The notes under the pieces are model-generated. The model was given only the letters and a program-made list of their open reading frames with translations. It was not told the origin of the DNA and did no database searches. From NCBI GenBank assembly GCA_030544235.1, contig CM060475.1, forward strand, positions 5,772,420 through 5,836,419: a stretch of 64,000 nucleotides of DNA, read 5' to 3'. Below, piece by piece: positions 45,401 through 59,388 of the stretch. The position numbers and the translations under genes were made by a program. Numbering within the stretch: position 1 is the stretch's first letter; each line of letters opens with the position of its first letter. This DNA comes from Lepturacanthus savala. Its lineage: Eukaryota; Chordata; Actinopteri; Scombriformes; Trichiuridae.

Positions 45401-48400
45401 TCAATCATTAGAATAATTAATCATCTTAATCCTCTCATGCGGGAATTATAAGATCAGTCAGGAGGTTTTTTTATTAAGTGTTTTTATACATCTTTAGGGA
45501 TGTAAAACAACTTAAACTTATTTATTTTATAAAGATATATTTGTCCACTCAAGTGTACTTCATGCATTTTGTACTGTAAAAACATATCAAACCAATAGCA
45601 TGGTTATATATATTAAAATAATAATATATTAAAAACATTTAAAACTCACCTTAGATATTAATTGATGCAATTATACAATTTAACCTGTGATGGTCTCTTT
45701 TTATAGAAGGTGACTGTACACTGGTGACCTCCATGCATGAAAGGGTTAAGGAGCTTATTAAAAATGACTCAAATCAATTAATCGATTGTCAAAATCGTTA
45801 CAGAATAATTAATAGTTGGCAAATCAATTAATCAACTGTTGCAGCTTATTTTGTTTGTTTTGTTTATTTTATTGATTTTGGTTGATTCTGTAAACTAGTG
45901 AATATTTAGATAATCAATAATCATATTAATTATTAAAAAAAATAATTGATTAGTTATTAGGTGCATAAAATGGTGTAAATGTTTTGTCCAGACCAACAGT
46001 CACAATCCAAAGATCATCAGTTTATTATTATAGAGACTAAAGAAACCAGGAAATAATCAGAGAAGAGAAGCTGGAACCAGAGAATTTGGACATTTTCTTC
46101 TTAAAAATGATTGATTGCTGATTAATGTAATAGTTGGCAACTAATCGATTAATGCAATAATCATTGTTCTTGCTTGGTGGATGATGAGAAATGCAGATTT
46201 GTTCCAGAAAAAAAACAAAAGTGGTGTTTTGTGGGAGTCGTTCCTGTCTTCAGTCCTGATTCAGACTCCAGGTTTGGAGAAGTCTCATTACCTCGTTATG
46301 TTTTACCAGAAGAGTTTTCTTTTATTTTATCCTTTGTTTTTTTGGTTTTAGTTTTACATAAAAGACAAACTCCTGCTCCTCCAGAACATTACACAGCCTC
46401 ATTAAGGGAGAAGGATGAAAGTCCTTTTCAAAATAATGGAAGTACTGACTCAATCTGCTCATGAACGGACCAAAACCAACAATTCTTCATTCATCTCTGA
46501 CTTTAGAGCTTTGTACTTTCAGAGATGCAGCAGCACAGCGTGTGAGAGACAGAGGAATGAGAATAAATGAGAATAAATGAGAATAAATGAGAATATATGA
46601 GATGAAACGTCCATATTTCACACTTCCTGCTTTATGTGAAGCTCTGAAGTCACTAAAAACATATCTGTGGTTTAAAGAACCAAAACAGTCTGCCTCATTA
46701 TTATTAATGAGCCTCTTCTCTGATTGGCTGATTTCATCATATCTATTTAAACCTGCATAATCATAAAAATATATATAAAAAATATAATAAATCAAATAAA
46801 AAATAATTTTAAAAAATTAAAATCAATTCATTGTCCATTAAGGGGACAAATATTATATATTTATTATTATTGACACACTAATATTATTAATTTTTTTCAG
46901 CTTTTTGTCTTTTGAGGGGGATTTTTCCTACTTTATTCACAGATATCGTGATTTATAAGATTAGTCGAACATCAATTGTTTGTTGAATAATATGATTTTG
47001 TGATAATCAATATATTTCACTGCAAAAAGTAAAGATTATTATTTAAGTAATTGGTAAAATTAGTCCAGATTTTTCTCCCAACTTGGGTAAATTTGGACGA
47101 AATTTAAAATAAAAAAATTAGAATTAAATAAAAAAAAAAGATTAAATTGACTAAAATCAAGGAAAAAATCTTGAACTTGCCAGTGGAATAAGATTCTACT
47201 CATAATAATAAAAAAAAAGATTAAATTGACCGAAATGAAGAAAAATAACTTGAAATGAGATAATTCTACTAAATGTTGGACTAATTGTACCAAAAACAAG
47301 ATATTTTCACCTGTCGATGTCATTTTTTCCAGATTTATCCACCATATCACCAGATGTGTTAAGTTTGGTCTTTTATTGAGATTTGTCTCACATCACAATG
47401 ATTTGTTTAGTAAAACATGAATCATTCAGTAATCTAATGTTAATAAATCAGCATCTGGACTAAGAAGTGACTGAGGTTATTTCATGTTTAGCTCTCGTTC
47501 TGCTGCATTAAAGCCACACTGAGGCAGAACTCTCTCTGATTCTAATCAACTCTATTTTCAGCCCGTGCTGCTGTGACCCATCTCCCCCTCGTCTTATTTA
47601 CATGCCGTGTCTGGTCGCATCACCACAGTTTACTCTGAGCTCCCTGCCAGCCCCGGGGCCTGTCTGCTGACTCGGAACAAAATCCATTTCCCTGACAGTG
47701 GAAGGGAACAGGCGTGGAGTCCGAGGACTCGGGACGCGGCTTTCTGATGATGTTTGCTTGACATTCGAAGGCGAGATGCTGGATTTTAGGCCTGGAATCA
47801 GGAATCAGGCTCCCAGACCACACAGTTTTAAGAAAAGACGATGGGTTTAATCGTTTTTTTTTTTTTTTCTGTAACGGTAGAGTGGAGCGATGAAGACGGA
47901 ACGGGTCTGACACAAGACAGAAGGTCTTAGTGGGATTCATTTCCAGGATGATGTTCAGGCAGGAGGAAAACATGAATCACCTCTGAGACCCTTCGTGCAT
48001 GAGCCTTGTTTTTCATGGGACTAAGTATTAGCCGAGATGTCACATGTTTGATTCAAATACGTGTCACAGGGTAATTAAGACTCTGGCGAAGATTTAACAG
48101 TTCAGCTTATTTAACAAATCAAAATTTGATCCAGATCCTTTTAGAATCCCACCACTGAGTTAGTCAGAGGAAAAGAATCAGGCTGCAGACGGATAAAACT
48201 ATTAAAACTAAATGTAATGATAAATATGACATCTCATTAAATCTTAATAAGTGAAAATGTCTTATTTTTGGTCCAATATTAAGTGGAATTATCTCATTCA
48301 CTGGCAGATCATTTTGTTTATTTAAAGTTATTTTCCTCATTTGGTTAAATTTGCTCAAGAAAACAAGAGAAAACTGAACAAAATCAAGAAAAATTAAATA

Positions 48401-51400
48401 TATATTCTATATTTTAATGTTGAAATCATTCATATTTGTCATGTTCTTTTTCATGATATTAATATAATAACATGGTGAGGTTGACATATTCTATGTCTTT
48501 TTTTGTCTTGTGCAAACCAATAAATTCCAAGTGGAATAAGATCATTCTAATCAATATGAGAATAACTGCACCAAAACACAATATTTCACCCATTTTTTTA
48601 GCAGTTTGCTGTTGTGTTTATGATTTTTTATTTTTACAGAGCAGTGATCTAAACACATTAGAATTATAGCTCTCTGAATCAGCCAATAAAAGAGTAGAAT
48701 AAATACAATACAATTAATCATTAAATGTTAAGACTCTGGAGGCTGGAAGTAATAGATTCAGACAGATTCCAGTTTATCATCTATGTCTGTGTAGTTTTAT
48801 TCTTTAGTAACAGTTATATAAAATATAAACCCTTGCTGTGAGTGGTAAGGATGCTCTATATCTGTCCTTTTTTCCCTTTTCACCCCTTCCTTTCAAAAAG
48901 TCTGTCTTTACATTTTTAGGATTTTCACATCACCTTTAAGACCCAATATGTATTTTTTCTGGGTTAAAATATCTTTAAATGGAATAGTGAGTCCCACCCC
49001 TAGTTCTCCAACGGTTCCTACCTTGCTGTGAGCGGCGTCCTGTGTGGTGGCGTTGAACACGCCGTAGGCCTCTAGTGACGGCAGGCTGCAGTGCTGCGGC
49101 TGCGACAGCGCCAGCAGCTGCTCCAGCTCCAGCGCCGAGCCCTGGGACGGACAATGGGGCAAACAAGATGGCGGAACCTGAGTCTGCTGCAACGTCTGCT
49201 GCTGCTGGTGTTTGTGCTGGACCTGCAGCTGGAAGGGGGCCACCAGACCCGGGTAGTGGCAAACGTCTGGGAGAGTCACGCCGTTCAGCAACGAGCCGCC
49301 AGCGTTGGAGAAAGCGGCGTGACCGACCTCCACGTTTGGGATGTAGGCGCCGTTCGTTAGTCCGAGCTGGTTCTGGTATCCCGGCAACAAGGCGCTCTGG
49401 CTGCCTACCTGCTGAGAGGACTGGAACTGAGGCTGCAGCTGTTGACTCAGGTGTTTGTGTTCCCCGTTCAGTGGAGCTGCCTTGACAACAGCGTGCGGGT
49501 GGTGATGGCCGTGGTTGCCGGGGTGACAGATACTCTCCCAGTGGCCGTTGGGGACCCCGGGGTTGGCCGGTTGGGCTTTCGCCAGCTCTCCTGCGCTGAT
49601 GTGTTGCTGCATCTGTTGCGATAGCCGCACGATGGGTTGCCGGCCGCCGGGAGCAGCAGTCGGGCCACTTTGGGCCGAATCTGTGTTCGCTGGATGCGCC
49701 GAAGCCTCAAACACTTCCCTGTCGCCTTTGGCGCTCCCTTCCAGGGAGTCGTGGATGTAGGAGAGGATCTCGTTGTTGGTGAGGAGGTCACCTAGCGTCG
49801 GAACGTGGTTGTTGTCCAGCTCTACGTGGATCATCCTTTCATCCAGCAGCAGGAGCTCCAGGTCCTCGGCGTTCAGGCCCAGGTTCTCCAGGGCACTGAA
49901 GAGCTCGCTGTTGGAGCAGGTTTCATCGCCTTCCAGCGACAATGAGTCCAGGGTGGCCAGCAGCGGGTCGTAGCTAGACATTTTCCCGTCGTGTCTCCCC
50001 GTCTCCCCGTTGGACGTCACGTGCCAGCCGTCACCGCTCGTCAAGCCAGCAAAGCCGTCGATCTCCTCCTGTTGCTCTCCAAAAAGGCCGCCGTGGTAGG
50101 ACATCTTGGGCTCCGTGTCCGGCTGGCACACGTACACGGACTCGTCCTGGCTCATCAGGGCTCCCAGCAGGGACTTTGGGTCCAGTTCCTCCGAGGAGCT
50201 CTTGTCCAGTTTGCCCTTCTTGGACTTGCCGCCTTTGGATTTTCCCGGTAAGGAATCGGGAAAGCCGTGCAGCGGGTAACCCGTCTGGTAGAGGAGCGCC
50301 TCCCCAGTGGCGAAGGTGAAGGGGAGGTGCATGGACCGCTTCCTCAGGTGTTCCCCACCTTCCTCGTCCCTGCGAAAAACAAGCCACAGAAAATAAAAAT
50401 AAACAGGTAATTGAAAGGAAACTTAAAAAAAAGTTGGAGTCGTCGCCCACTCACACCAGCGGCCTCTGCGTGGCGATGATGTAATCCGGTTTGCCGTTTT
50501 TGTAGACGAGTCTCGCGTTGGCCTGGACCCACTTCCACCGGTTGTCCTTGGTGAGCAGCCGGAAGACGGTGAGGCCGCTCTCACCTGTTTTTATCACTGG
50601 AAAAACACCACAGGAGAAAATAGATAGCATTCTATGATAAGTATTGTATAAAAACATTGTATTGATTAGGTTGGTGACCTGGTCAACAGATCTCCTGTTT
50701 ACACAGATGCAGCCTGTTTTGATCAGAGTTGATGACGCTCTAAACATCTAATGTTTTCAATGTGATATTGAGAGAATCTTCATTCTTGTCCTGAAACTGT
50801 GAACCATCAATAAATCAAGTTCTGTTCTGGGTTTGCACATTTATGGTGCTTGGTTGGGGTCATATGTTTTATTCCTTCAAAAAATTGATTTAAAAGTAAA
50901 ATTCCAAGTTGAGTTACTTTTATAATATGGTATCAAACTGTCAGTATCAAACATTTACGGCTGCATGGTGATGATTATTAGTCATAGATGAAAATTGTCA
51001 AAAATGATTCCAGCACATCTAGAGGCGGTTGCTGTTGACTTTAGCTTCACATTCAGCAGCAGAGAGCAGTTGGAGAGAAACCACATCATTGATCATCCTA
51101 ACGTGTGAAGGTTAATGGTGTTTAATCACTTGTTTTTTCCCTCCACTCGAACAAATCCAGGGGTGTTGCCTTTTTATTTCACTCTTTTGTACACAAACTC
51201 TTGCCAAAACCAACATGGGAGGTGCCACATCATTCAGTTTAATTCTGGCACCGTATCTGTGGTAAAACTCAGTTTGGACTTCTAGATTCCTGCAGTGATT
51301 TCAGTATTTGCATTGACGGACAATCTCCTTCAACCAATCAGTGCTCAGTTCAGATAAGTAACTTATAACCACATTAATAGAAAGGCGAAGGGAAGGAAAA

Positions 51401-54400
51401 GACATGGTAGAAAAAAGTAGACAAGCAATAGGGATAACACACACTGGAGAGGAATATATCAGTGTGTGTGTAATGAATTCATATAATATACACGTTGCAC
51501 TTTCTGACTGGAATTACTTCAATACATAAACTTTGCCATGATATCAGAGAAGAAATAGCCTCAGGGGTTTCATGTCTGCTGCTACTGTAATAATTAACAT
51601 TAGTTTCATTAATCTTACATCTATGCTCATGATATTTATATCTGTAAATTGACATGTTCTTATTATCCGCTGTAGACTGAGTGTTTGTTGTGTAACAAGG
51701 AACCTTAGAGCACGTATGCCTGTTCTATGTTTTTCCAAACACATGCACATGTTTCCTTTCCGTATGCATGACTACATGCATACAGTGTGTGCATGTCTGA
51801 TTGCGGTGATGCGGGCGTCCAGGGCGCCATGGTTACGGCTAACCGGGTCATCCGGTGCATGAGCTAAGTAGGACAGTTGACTCTCGCTCAGAGATTTCCT
51901 CCATCAGCACACACAGTGTTTGTTTGTTTGTTTGTTTAGCACATGTGTTACAGATGTAATGTTGTGTTAAACAGGAGACATGTTTATTCTGAATATATAC
52001 TGCAGAAGGGATATTTTGTTAGATGAAACTAATAAATCAATGGCTCTGTGTGGCCAAAAATACTCGTTAGACAGACTCAAATATGTTTTCTAGTGATTTT
52101 CAGGTGTTTGCAGCAGTATTTACCAAATGGTAGAACATGATTGCCAATATATTTAGATTAAAAGAAGATGTATAAGGTTTTTTTTTACATTGATACTGTT
52201 CATGTTTCAAAAGGCTCAATCCACAGAGAAATACACACAGCCTGTACTCAGAAACTGAGCTCTAAAACTATCCGCCAGGACTTGAACTCATCATTCAAAT
52301 CAGCCAATCACAGGACAGATTCATAAATATTAATGAGCCAGACAGAAAACGACCTGCTCTTTCTCTGATCTACAGGGAGAAGCCGAAGAGAGGGGATGTT
52401 AAAAAGTATTTAGATCATTTTGGGTTCTTAAAAACCACAAATATATCTCGTTGGTGACATCACAACTTCACATAAAACCAATGTCAATTTTGTCATATGA
52501 GACTAGACAAAATAAATAAATAATAAATAAAATACTTTGGATTTTCTTTGACTAAAACTAGACTAAAACAACAGGACTTTTTATCGACTAAAATGTAAAA
52601 GTAAAACCAATATAGGCGTTTGAATGAAGTGGTCCAGTGACACAGAAATGTCATGTCAGCACAGGTCACAGACTCAAACTATCAATACCAGATTTAGACT
52701 TTTACAACATAAATGGATTACACAAACATAGATAACTCCTTCCCTTTGGCACCGCTTCAACAACCATAACCCTGACCTCTGCATTCATGCTCTAGAGGAG
52801 GGAACACTTCATCACTGCCTATGGAACTGCCCTAAAATTAGGGAATTTTGGGAAAAGGTTATAGAAGGAGTCTCTGACATCAGCTCTACCAGATGCCTCT
52901 CTGTCCTAAGTTGTTCATTCTTGGATTCGTCCCAACAGACTTAAGATTGTCTAGTGCAGATAAAAAGATGGTCTACATGTGCTCTTTACAAGCTAAACAC
53001 TGCTAAACACTCATCTCATGGAAAGAGCCTCTCCAACACTCTAGTCATGGAAAAACAGACTTATGCTAAAAAGGGGGAAACTACAGAGTTTCTACAAGAT
53101 ACAATTCACAGACCTCTTAAAAAGCCAGCAAGATGTACAAGATGCATAGGCTGTATTTCTGAACTTTCTGGTTTTGTTTTGGTTTAAATTTTAACTTGTA
53201 TTTTTCCCTATGTTGCTAAATATATGTATAAAGGATCTACAGCACAGACATGGTGATTCCAGTTGTTGTGGTGGTTTCCAGCAGTGACCTTCAAGCTGGA
53301 ATATAAAAACAGCTGCCACTCACTCCGGATGTGGTTCTCAGCACAGTACAGCATGTCTGCAGCATGGATGAACTGGTATCCGGACCCTCGGACCCTCAGC
53401 TCTGCCTCCGTGTATCCCAGCACTATTTTCCCCCTGAAAACACACAGACGCAGACGTCACAGCTCAGCTTCTTCTTCTTAAATCACCAATCACTCGTGAT
53501 GGGGACGTACTTTGCGTCGCAGGACATGGGGGTGAAGTCCAGCTTGTGCTTGGTCCTGAAGATCATGTTCCTGGTCCTGATCTCCAGGATGGCGGGAGGC
53601 TGGAGGGGCGTGGCGATGGCAAAGAGGGCGAGCTGAGGCGGGGCGCCGCCCTCGCTGTCACACTGCTGCCGGCTCTGTCCGTGGAGGAACTTCAGACGAC
53701 CCTGGATGTTCAGAGCCTGAGAGATGACACCTCTAATCAATACATGAACACTGCAAAAGATGAAGGATATCCTGTTTTTGGTACAATTACTCCAATATGG
53801 AGTAGTGTTATGTCTTTCCACTGGCAGATAATTTAGATTTATTTCCCTAATGTGGGTCAATTTAGGTCATTTTTAACAAAAATAAATAAATTGACTCCGA
53901 TTCCAATAAAATCTCTGTTTTTGTATTTTTGTATACACACATTAATATGTAAATGATGTTATTTATTCACCCCATGAAGATCAGTTTATCAGTTTTCTGA
54001 TTATTTTTTCTTCAAAGGTTGTGTTTGGGCAAAAGGAACATTTTTGTTTGACTCAATAAACTACTGACAACATTTCCCCTAAATTTCAAATAAAAATATT
54101 ATCGTTTAGAGCATTTATTTGCAGACAAATCACAAAATAGATCCAATGCTTTTAGACATTGCAAACAAGATCAAATTCATTTTAAAACATAATACTAATG
54201 TTTACACTTGAGAAATCAATCAGAAATCAATATTTGGTGTAATAACCCTTATTTTTAATCCCATCTTTCATGCTCTCCACAGTCTTTGCCGTTGTTCTTG
54301 GTGACTTTATTCCACTCCTGGTTCCTCTTTAAGCAGAACGAGGTGTTCATATGTTGGAATTCAGCAGATGCTGCAATGGAATGGCTGGAATACATGTAGA

Positions 54401-57400
54401 GATGCTGGTTTTAGAAAAAGAAAAAGGAGTTTTGGCGACAGTGTGATGAGGAAAAACGAGTTTATGAAGCAGCAACGAACCTCAAACATCACAAACATGT
54501 TGCTCAACAGGCCAAAAACAGACAAAGGAGGAGGTGAAACAAGTAAAAAACAAACCTCTCCTGTCTCATAATGGGCTTTCACCACAGAAAACTTCATGTT
54601 TGTGTCAATAACCTGGAGGTTTCTACATCGAAGAAAAAAACCTGGAAACACTTTCTCATCTCGTGTGAAGCCCCCTCCTCCTCCTGCTCCTCCTCCTCCT
54701 CCTCCTCAGTTAGCTCTGGTTAATTGACCTTGGTGGGTTTAAGGGCCTGCAGCCGTGATGTCAGGAATCTAGCCCTGAATAGCAGGAGGGATTACGAAAA
54801 ACAAAGCCATAGCGACCGGTAGACACAAGCAGGAACCTGGCTTACTGCTCACGCAAGGAGGACTGGGGGACGTGGGTTCGAACCCCGTCTCCGACAGCAA
54901 CAAGACAGCGACAGGGTTGACCTCTGACCTCTGTCCACCTGTTCAACAATAAAGACCTCGCCATTGCATTTATTTCTTCTTACACCGGCGAGCATTCATC
55001 ATTTATCCTGATCTAGAGTGAGATTGTGTGATTGTATAAAGATTTGTATAAAGTATAAAGATTTGTTTAATTACTTTAAAATTTACCCTGTAAAAAAAGG
55101 GTCAGGAAACGCTTGTGTTCTTGCTTCATATACAGCGAGCCTTTTCCCTGATGGACTAATCCCCATTTTTCCCAGCAGGTTTAAGGGATGTGATCCCGCT
55201 GCCACTGAACCGCAGCATGTTTTTTGCTCCATCTGCAGCTAATTGTCTTAGCGGAGCAGGCAGTGGCCGGTGTGGAGCTACCAACGCTGACTAAGCAAGT
55301 TCCCCCCCACCCTCCTGCTCTCGTCCCCTCTGGGTGGTGGGAGGATTAAGGCCCTTTTTCCCCACGACCCTGAGGCTCTCTTAAGGCGGATTACGGGAGT
55401 AGATGGTGGCTTCTGATCCCTGAGGGACTCTGGGGTGGCACGCCATGCTGCCACCGCTCCACTAACAGGCCTGGAAACAGGTTCAAGTGCTCGTCAATAA
55501 CCGCGTTTCTGTCACTTCTTCCTTTAAACTGATGCACAGAGAGTAAAACTTCACCTCAAGTTTCCAAAACTCTAAACACAGTTTCAGTTTACTGTTTAGT
55601 TGAGTATAGTTTTGTTCACAGGGATATTCACTGTAAAACAATATTTATCTTAGATTGAATTTTAGATTTTTTTTCAATATTCAAGCTTTATTTGCTCTGT
55701 CACAGTGACATATGAATTGATTCACCCACATGTTGTACCGTTTTTTTTATAGCAGAGATATGTATGAAGCCCTTGTGGTTGTGGAGATTTTCCATATTTA
55801 TTGTGTGTATGTCACTTCGAGCACGAAACCTGGAAAATACATGGACCTGATCTGGTTAAAACCACTTTGACTCAAGGATTTTACCAAGAATCCTGACGAG
55901 TTGTCCAACAAGCAGCGGAAGCGGCAGACGAAGCCTCGCTCCAGGAAGGACGAGTTCTCTGGGGGAAGCTGGTCGGGGTCGTAGTTCACCAGGCAGGAAC
56001 CAGGGTCTCCAGAGTCTGTTTCATCACAGCATACATAGATATTTAAATATATTTATTTATATAATAAAAAAAACGCACATCAGAAGACAAGTTGACCTCT
56101 GCCTGGTGTGTGTGTCCCTGTCGACTGGTGACGCTGACCTGATTCACACTGACAGGTGTGTGTTTGTGAGCAGGAAGAGTGTGTGTGAGCTTGTTATTGC
56201 TGTGTGGTCAGTGTGTGTGTGTGTGTGTGCTGTAACATTTAGATATCTCAGGAGACTTTATTTAAAGGTCACCTCCTCCTGCTGCTGCTGCTGTTTTCTC
56301 CTCTGCTCACATTCAGTGGGGGAAAAAAATTGATTTGAACATCCATGAATCTCCTTTGAAGCTTAGGAGGATTTCTTAAAATAAAGGTAGGAACTCTAGA
56401 TACTCTACATTTTTAGAGTAATAAATATTAAATTAATAAAAATGGTGTTTATTCTCATTCATTATTAGTAATATCAAAGGGAACTTTTACTCATTTCATT
56501 AAAATTCAGACCAAATGGGAAACACTCATGTAAATAACAATATCCCTAAATTTTTTGTTTTAATCAGGACTGAAACTGATCAGAAGATTTAATAAACGTT
56601 TTATTGTAAAAATCGACATGATGATCTCATTCTTAATTAACTCTCTATTGCACAGTGTTGCCATATGACAACAATTACTTTGGCTCAGTATTACTAAAAA
56701 GCAGTTTTATCCACACGTCTGGAACAAACTCACAGAAAACTGCTGCAAACTCTCAGTTTGTTTAAAGGAAAAAGTGGATTGTGACTAAGTCTCAACCCTG
56801 GACCAGGTTTAGGTCCAGGCAGCAGACCTGTGGGGGGGGCCGCGGGGGCTCCGGGGCCGGCGGGTGGGTTCAGGGCCCAGTGCAGGTTCCTCCTGAACTC
56901 CTGCTGGTCCTCGGTGTGGATCAGCTCAAACACACTCTGGTGCATCACGTCAGTCTGCAGGAAAACACACACACACAAAGGTAAAAGCGCACTAGTGCAG
57001 CTGCAGTTCCTTCAGGTGGATGTTTGGTCGCGGTGAGGACTGTCAGCAGGGACCCCGAGGGTGCGTTTGATTCCGTTTGCCTTGAAGTGGAGCCAAAAAA
57101 AATTGAGTGTCACTGAAGGTTTGATTCAAACAGCTGAAACGGAGCCAGATACTCGCTGTGACCCTGATATCTGTGGTCTGGACCCAGCAAGACCTGGACC
57201 AGCACCAGACTGGAACCACCTGCCCAGCATGGTAGATAGAGCACTGATAGTTTTTTTTTTCCTTTCAAAAACCAGATCTGCAACTCAGCAAACAGACAAA
57301 ACTCAACTACACTGTAAAAAATCCTCATCAGGTGGAAATGTCTTGTTTTTGATATGATTAGTCCAATATTGAGTCAAATTATCTCAAATTATCTTATACC

Positions 57401-59333
57401 TTAGTATTAGGAATTAGGTATAAGACTTGTTAAATAAGAATTAACAGTTTAAAGATTTATAACTGTGCCTTATCTGGAGTTAATAAACCATTAATAAACT
57501 TTTAGTTAATTAGTAATAAATGACTTAAAGGTTTAAGGATTTATAACTGTGCCTTATAAATGGTTAGTAGACCAATAATACAATTTTAAACAGTAATAAA
57601 TAACTTAAAACTTTAAGGATTTATAATTGACTTATATATAGTTGGTAAACCACTAATAAACTGTTAATTAGTAATAAATGACTTGTTAACAGTTTGAGGA
57701 TTTATAACTGTGCCTTATCTGTATTTAATAGACAACTTACTTAACTTAATGTGTTATTGACTTGTTAGCTGTATGTTAATGATTGCTCACTATATATTTT
57801 ATAAATTAGTAATACATCATGAGCAAATTAGTAATGACTTGTTAAGTATCAGTTATTTTTTATATATATATTATCGGGATGTTATTCTAGTTTGCAGCTA
57901 TTCCTCATGTATTAACAGTTAATAAATATTATTAAGGATTCATACCAATGCCTTATAAATAGTTATTAATCATAGTAATAGAAAACAGCTGCAGTTACAG
58001 TTAATAAATGAGGAATTGTGTAACAAGTCATTTATATGACATCACAACGTCAATGTGTTATTTCTGAGACAACAGGAAGTTTCACCTGGTGGAATCCCAG
58101 ATAATCCTGGATGCTGTGAGAGCAGAAGAAGACGATTCCCTCGGCCGTCACCACCAGGACGAAGCCGTTCAGGGCCTGAAGACAGAAAATATACTGATCA
58201 GATCCAGCACAAGGCATGATGGGAAACTGCTGGGAAGTACCCAAGTAGATCTACTCAAGTACATTTTTGAAGTACTTTTACAATGATTATTTCCATTGCA
58301 AAAACTGACATTAGATATTAGAAATTTGTTAATGATAAAATCAAATAAATTATAATAATAAAACAGTCTGTATAAAAAGAGAAAATTCTTCCAATCATAG
58401 AAATGATTCAATGAAAAACACAGCATTTAATAGTTTGAATGAAAATTTATGACACGAAGGAGGAAAAGAAACGAGACTTTTCCCCTCCGGGCTGAAAAAG
58501 AAGAGGAAGAGGAGGAGACATTGGGAGGAGGAGGAGCAGTGAGGAGAAGGAGGTCACCACCTCCTCCTCCATCATCATCATCATCATCATCATCATGGCT
58601 CCTCCTCGTCTTCCTGCCTCAGGGCTGGAGGAGGAGGTGATGACAGGAGGAAGAGCAGCACAGAAATCCTGTCTCCACCTCAGTGATGAAGACTAGAGAT
58701 AATAAACTCCTCCTCATCGCCTCATCCGGCCTTTTCTATTATTTCTATTAACGCTGTTGGGCTAAAACTTTCCTTTCAAATCAGAGGTGAAGTCAGATGT
58801 TTTACTGATGAATAATTCACAGCCTGGAGTCTGGAAGGAAACCTCAACATCAGAGCTGGATATTCACGTCTCAGACACTGAAACGCAGCTCAGCTCTTTA
58901 CATCCAGTTCTATTTAAAGGAAAGAAAATAAATGAAGAGAAAAATCTCATTCACTTAATTTATCTATCTATCTATCTATCTATCTATCTCTGTTTCAGCC
59001 TCAATATTTACCAGAGGAGGAAAATATTCCCTAAAACATTTAGACTGGTGGCTTAAAATAAATGAGACTCGACCACACACGTACACACACACACAAACAC
59101 ACACACACACACGTACACACACACACGTACACACACACACAAACACACACTTCCCTTCAATAATAGATGGTTTCACCGGCTCTGTATAATTCATGGTTGT
59201 CTGTCTGTAATGGACCAGAGAAGCTGAGGCAGGAAGCTGCTCAACATCTTCATCTTCATCCACTGACCCACTTACTCCTCTGGGATCAATATGTCTAAAT
59301 CAATAAGTTGATTCAGGTCAGACACATGTGTTT

Positions 59334-59388
<55 letters not shown>

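Larger units (their letters stand above)
42420..49010. other. ahr1: ahr1 intron 10 (6.6 kb)
   Basis: Mostly AT-rich with the dispersed repeats listed. Denser unique stretches at 43490-43660, 44940-45250 and 47550-47990 could be regulatory. I found no extra coding exon that would keep the frame. Confidence 0.5.

Noticed and set aside
49075..49485. Ala/Pro-rich plus-strand frames opposite ahr1 exon 10
   Set aside because: Antisense shadows of the AHR transactivation exon.
54815..54900. Functional tRNA gene
   Set aside because: The T arm and B box are present, but no matching acceptor stem, D arm or anticodon arm can be folded upstream.
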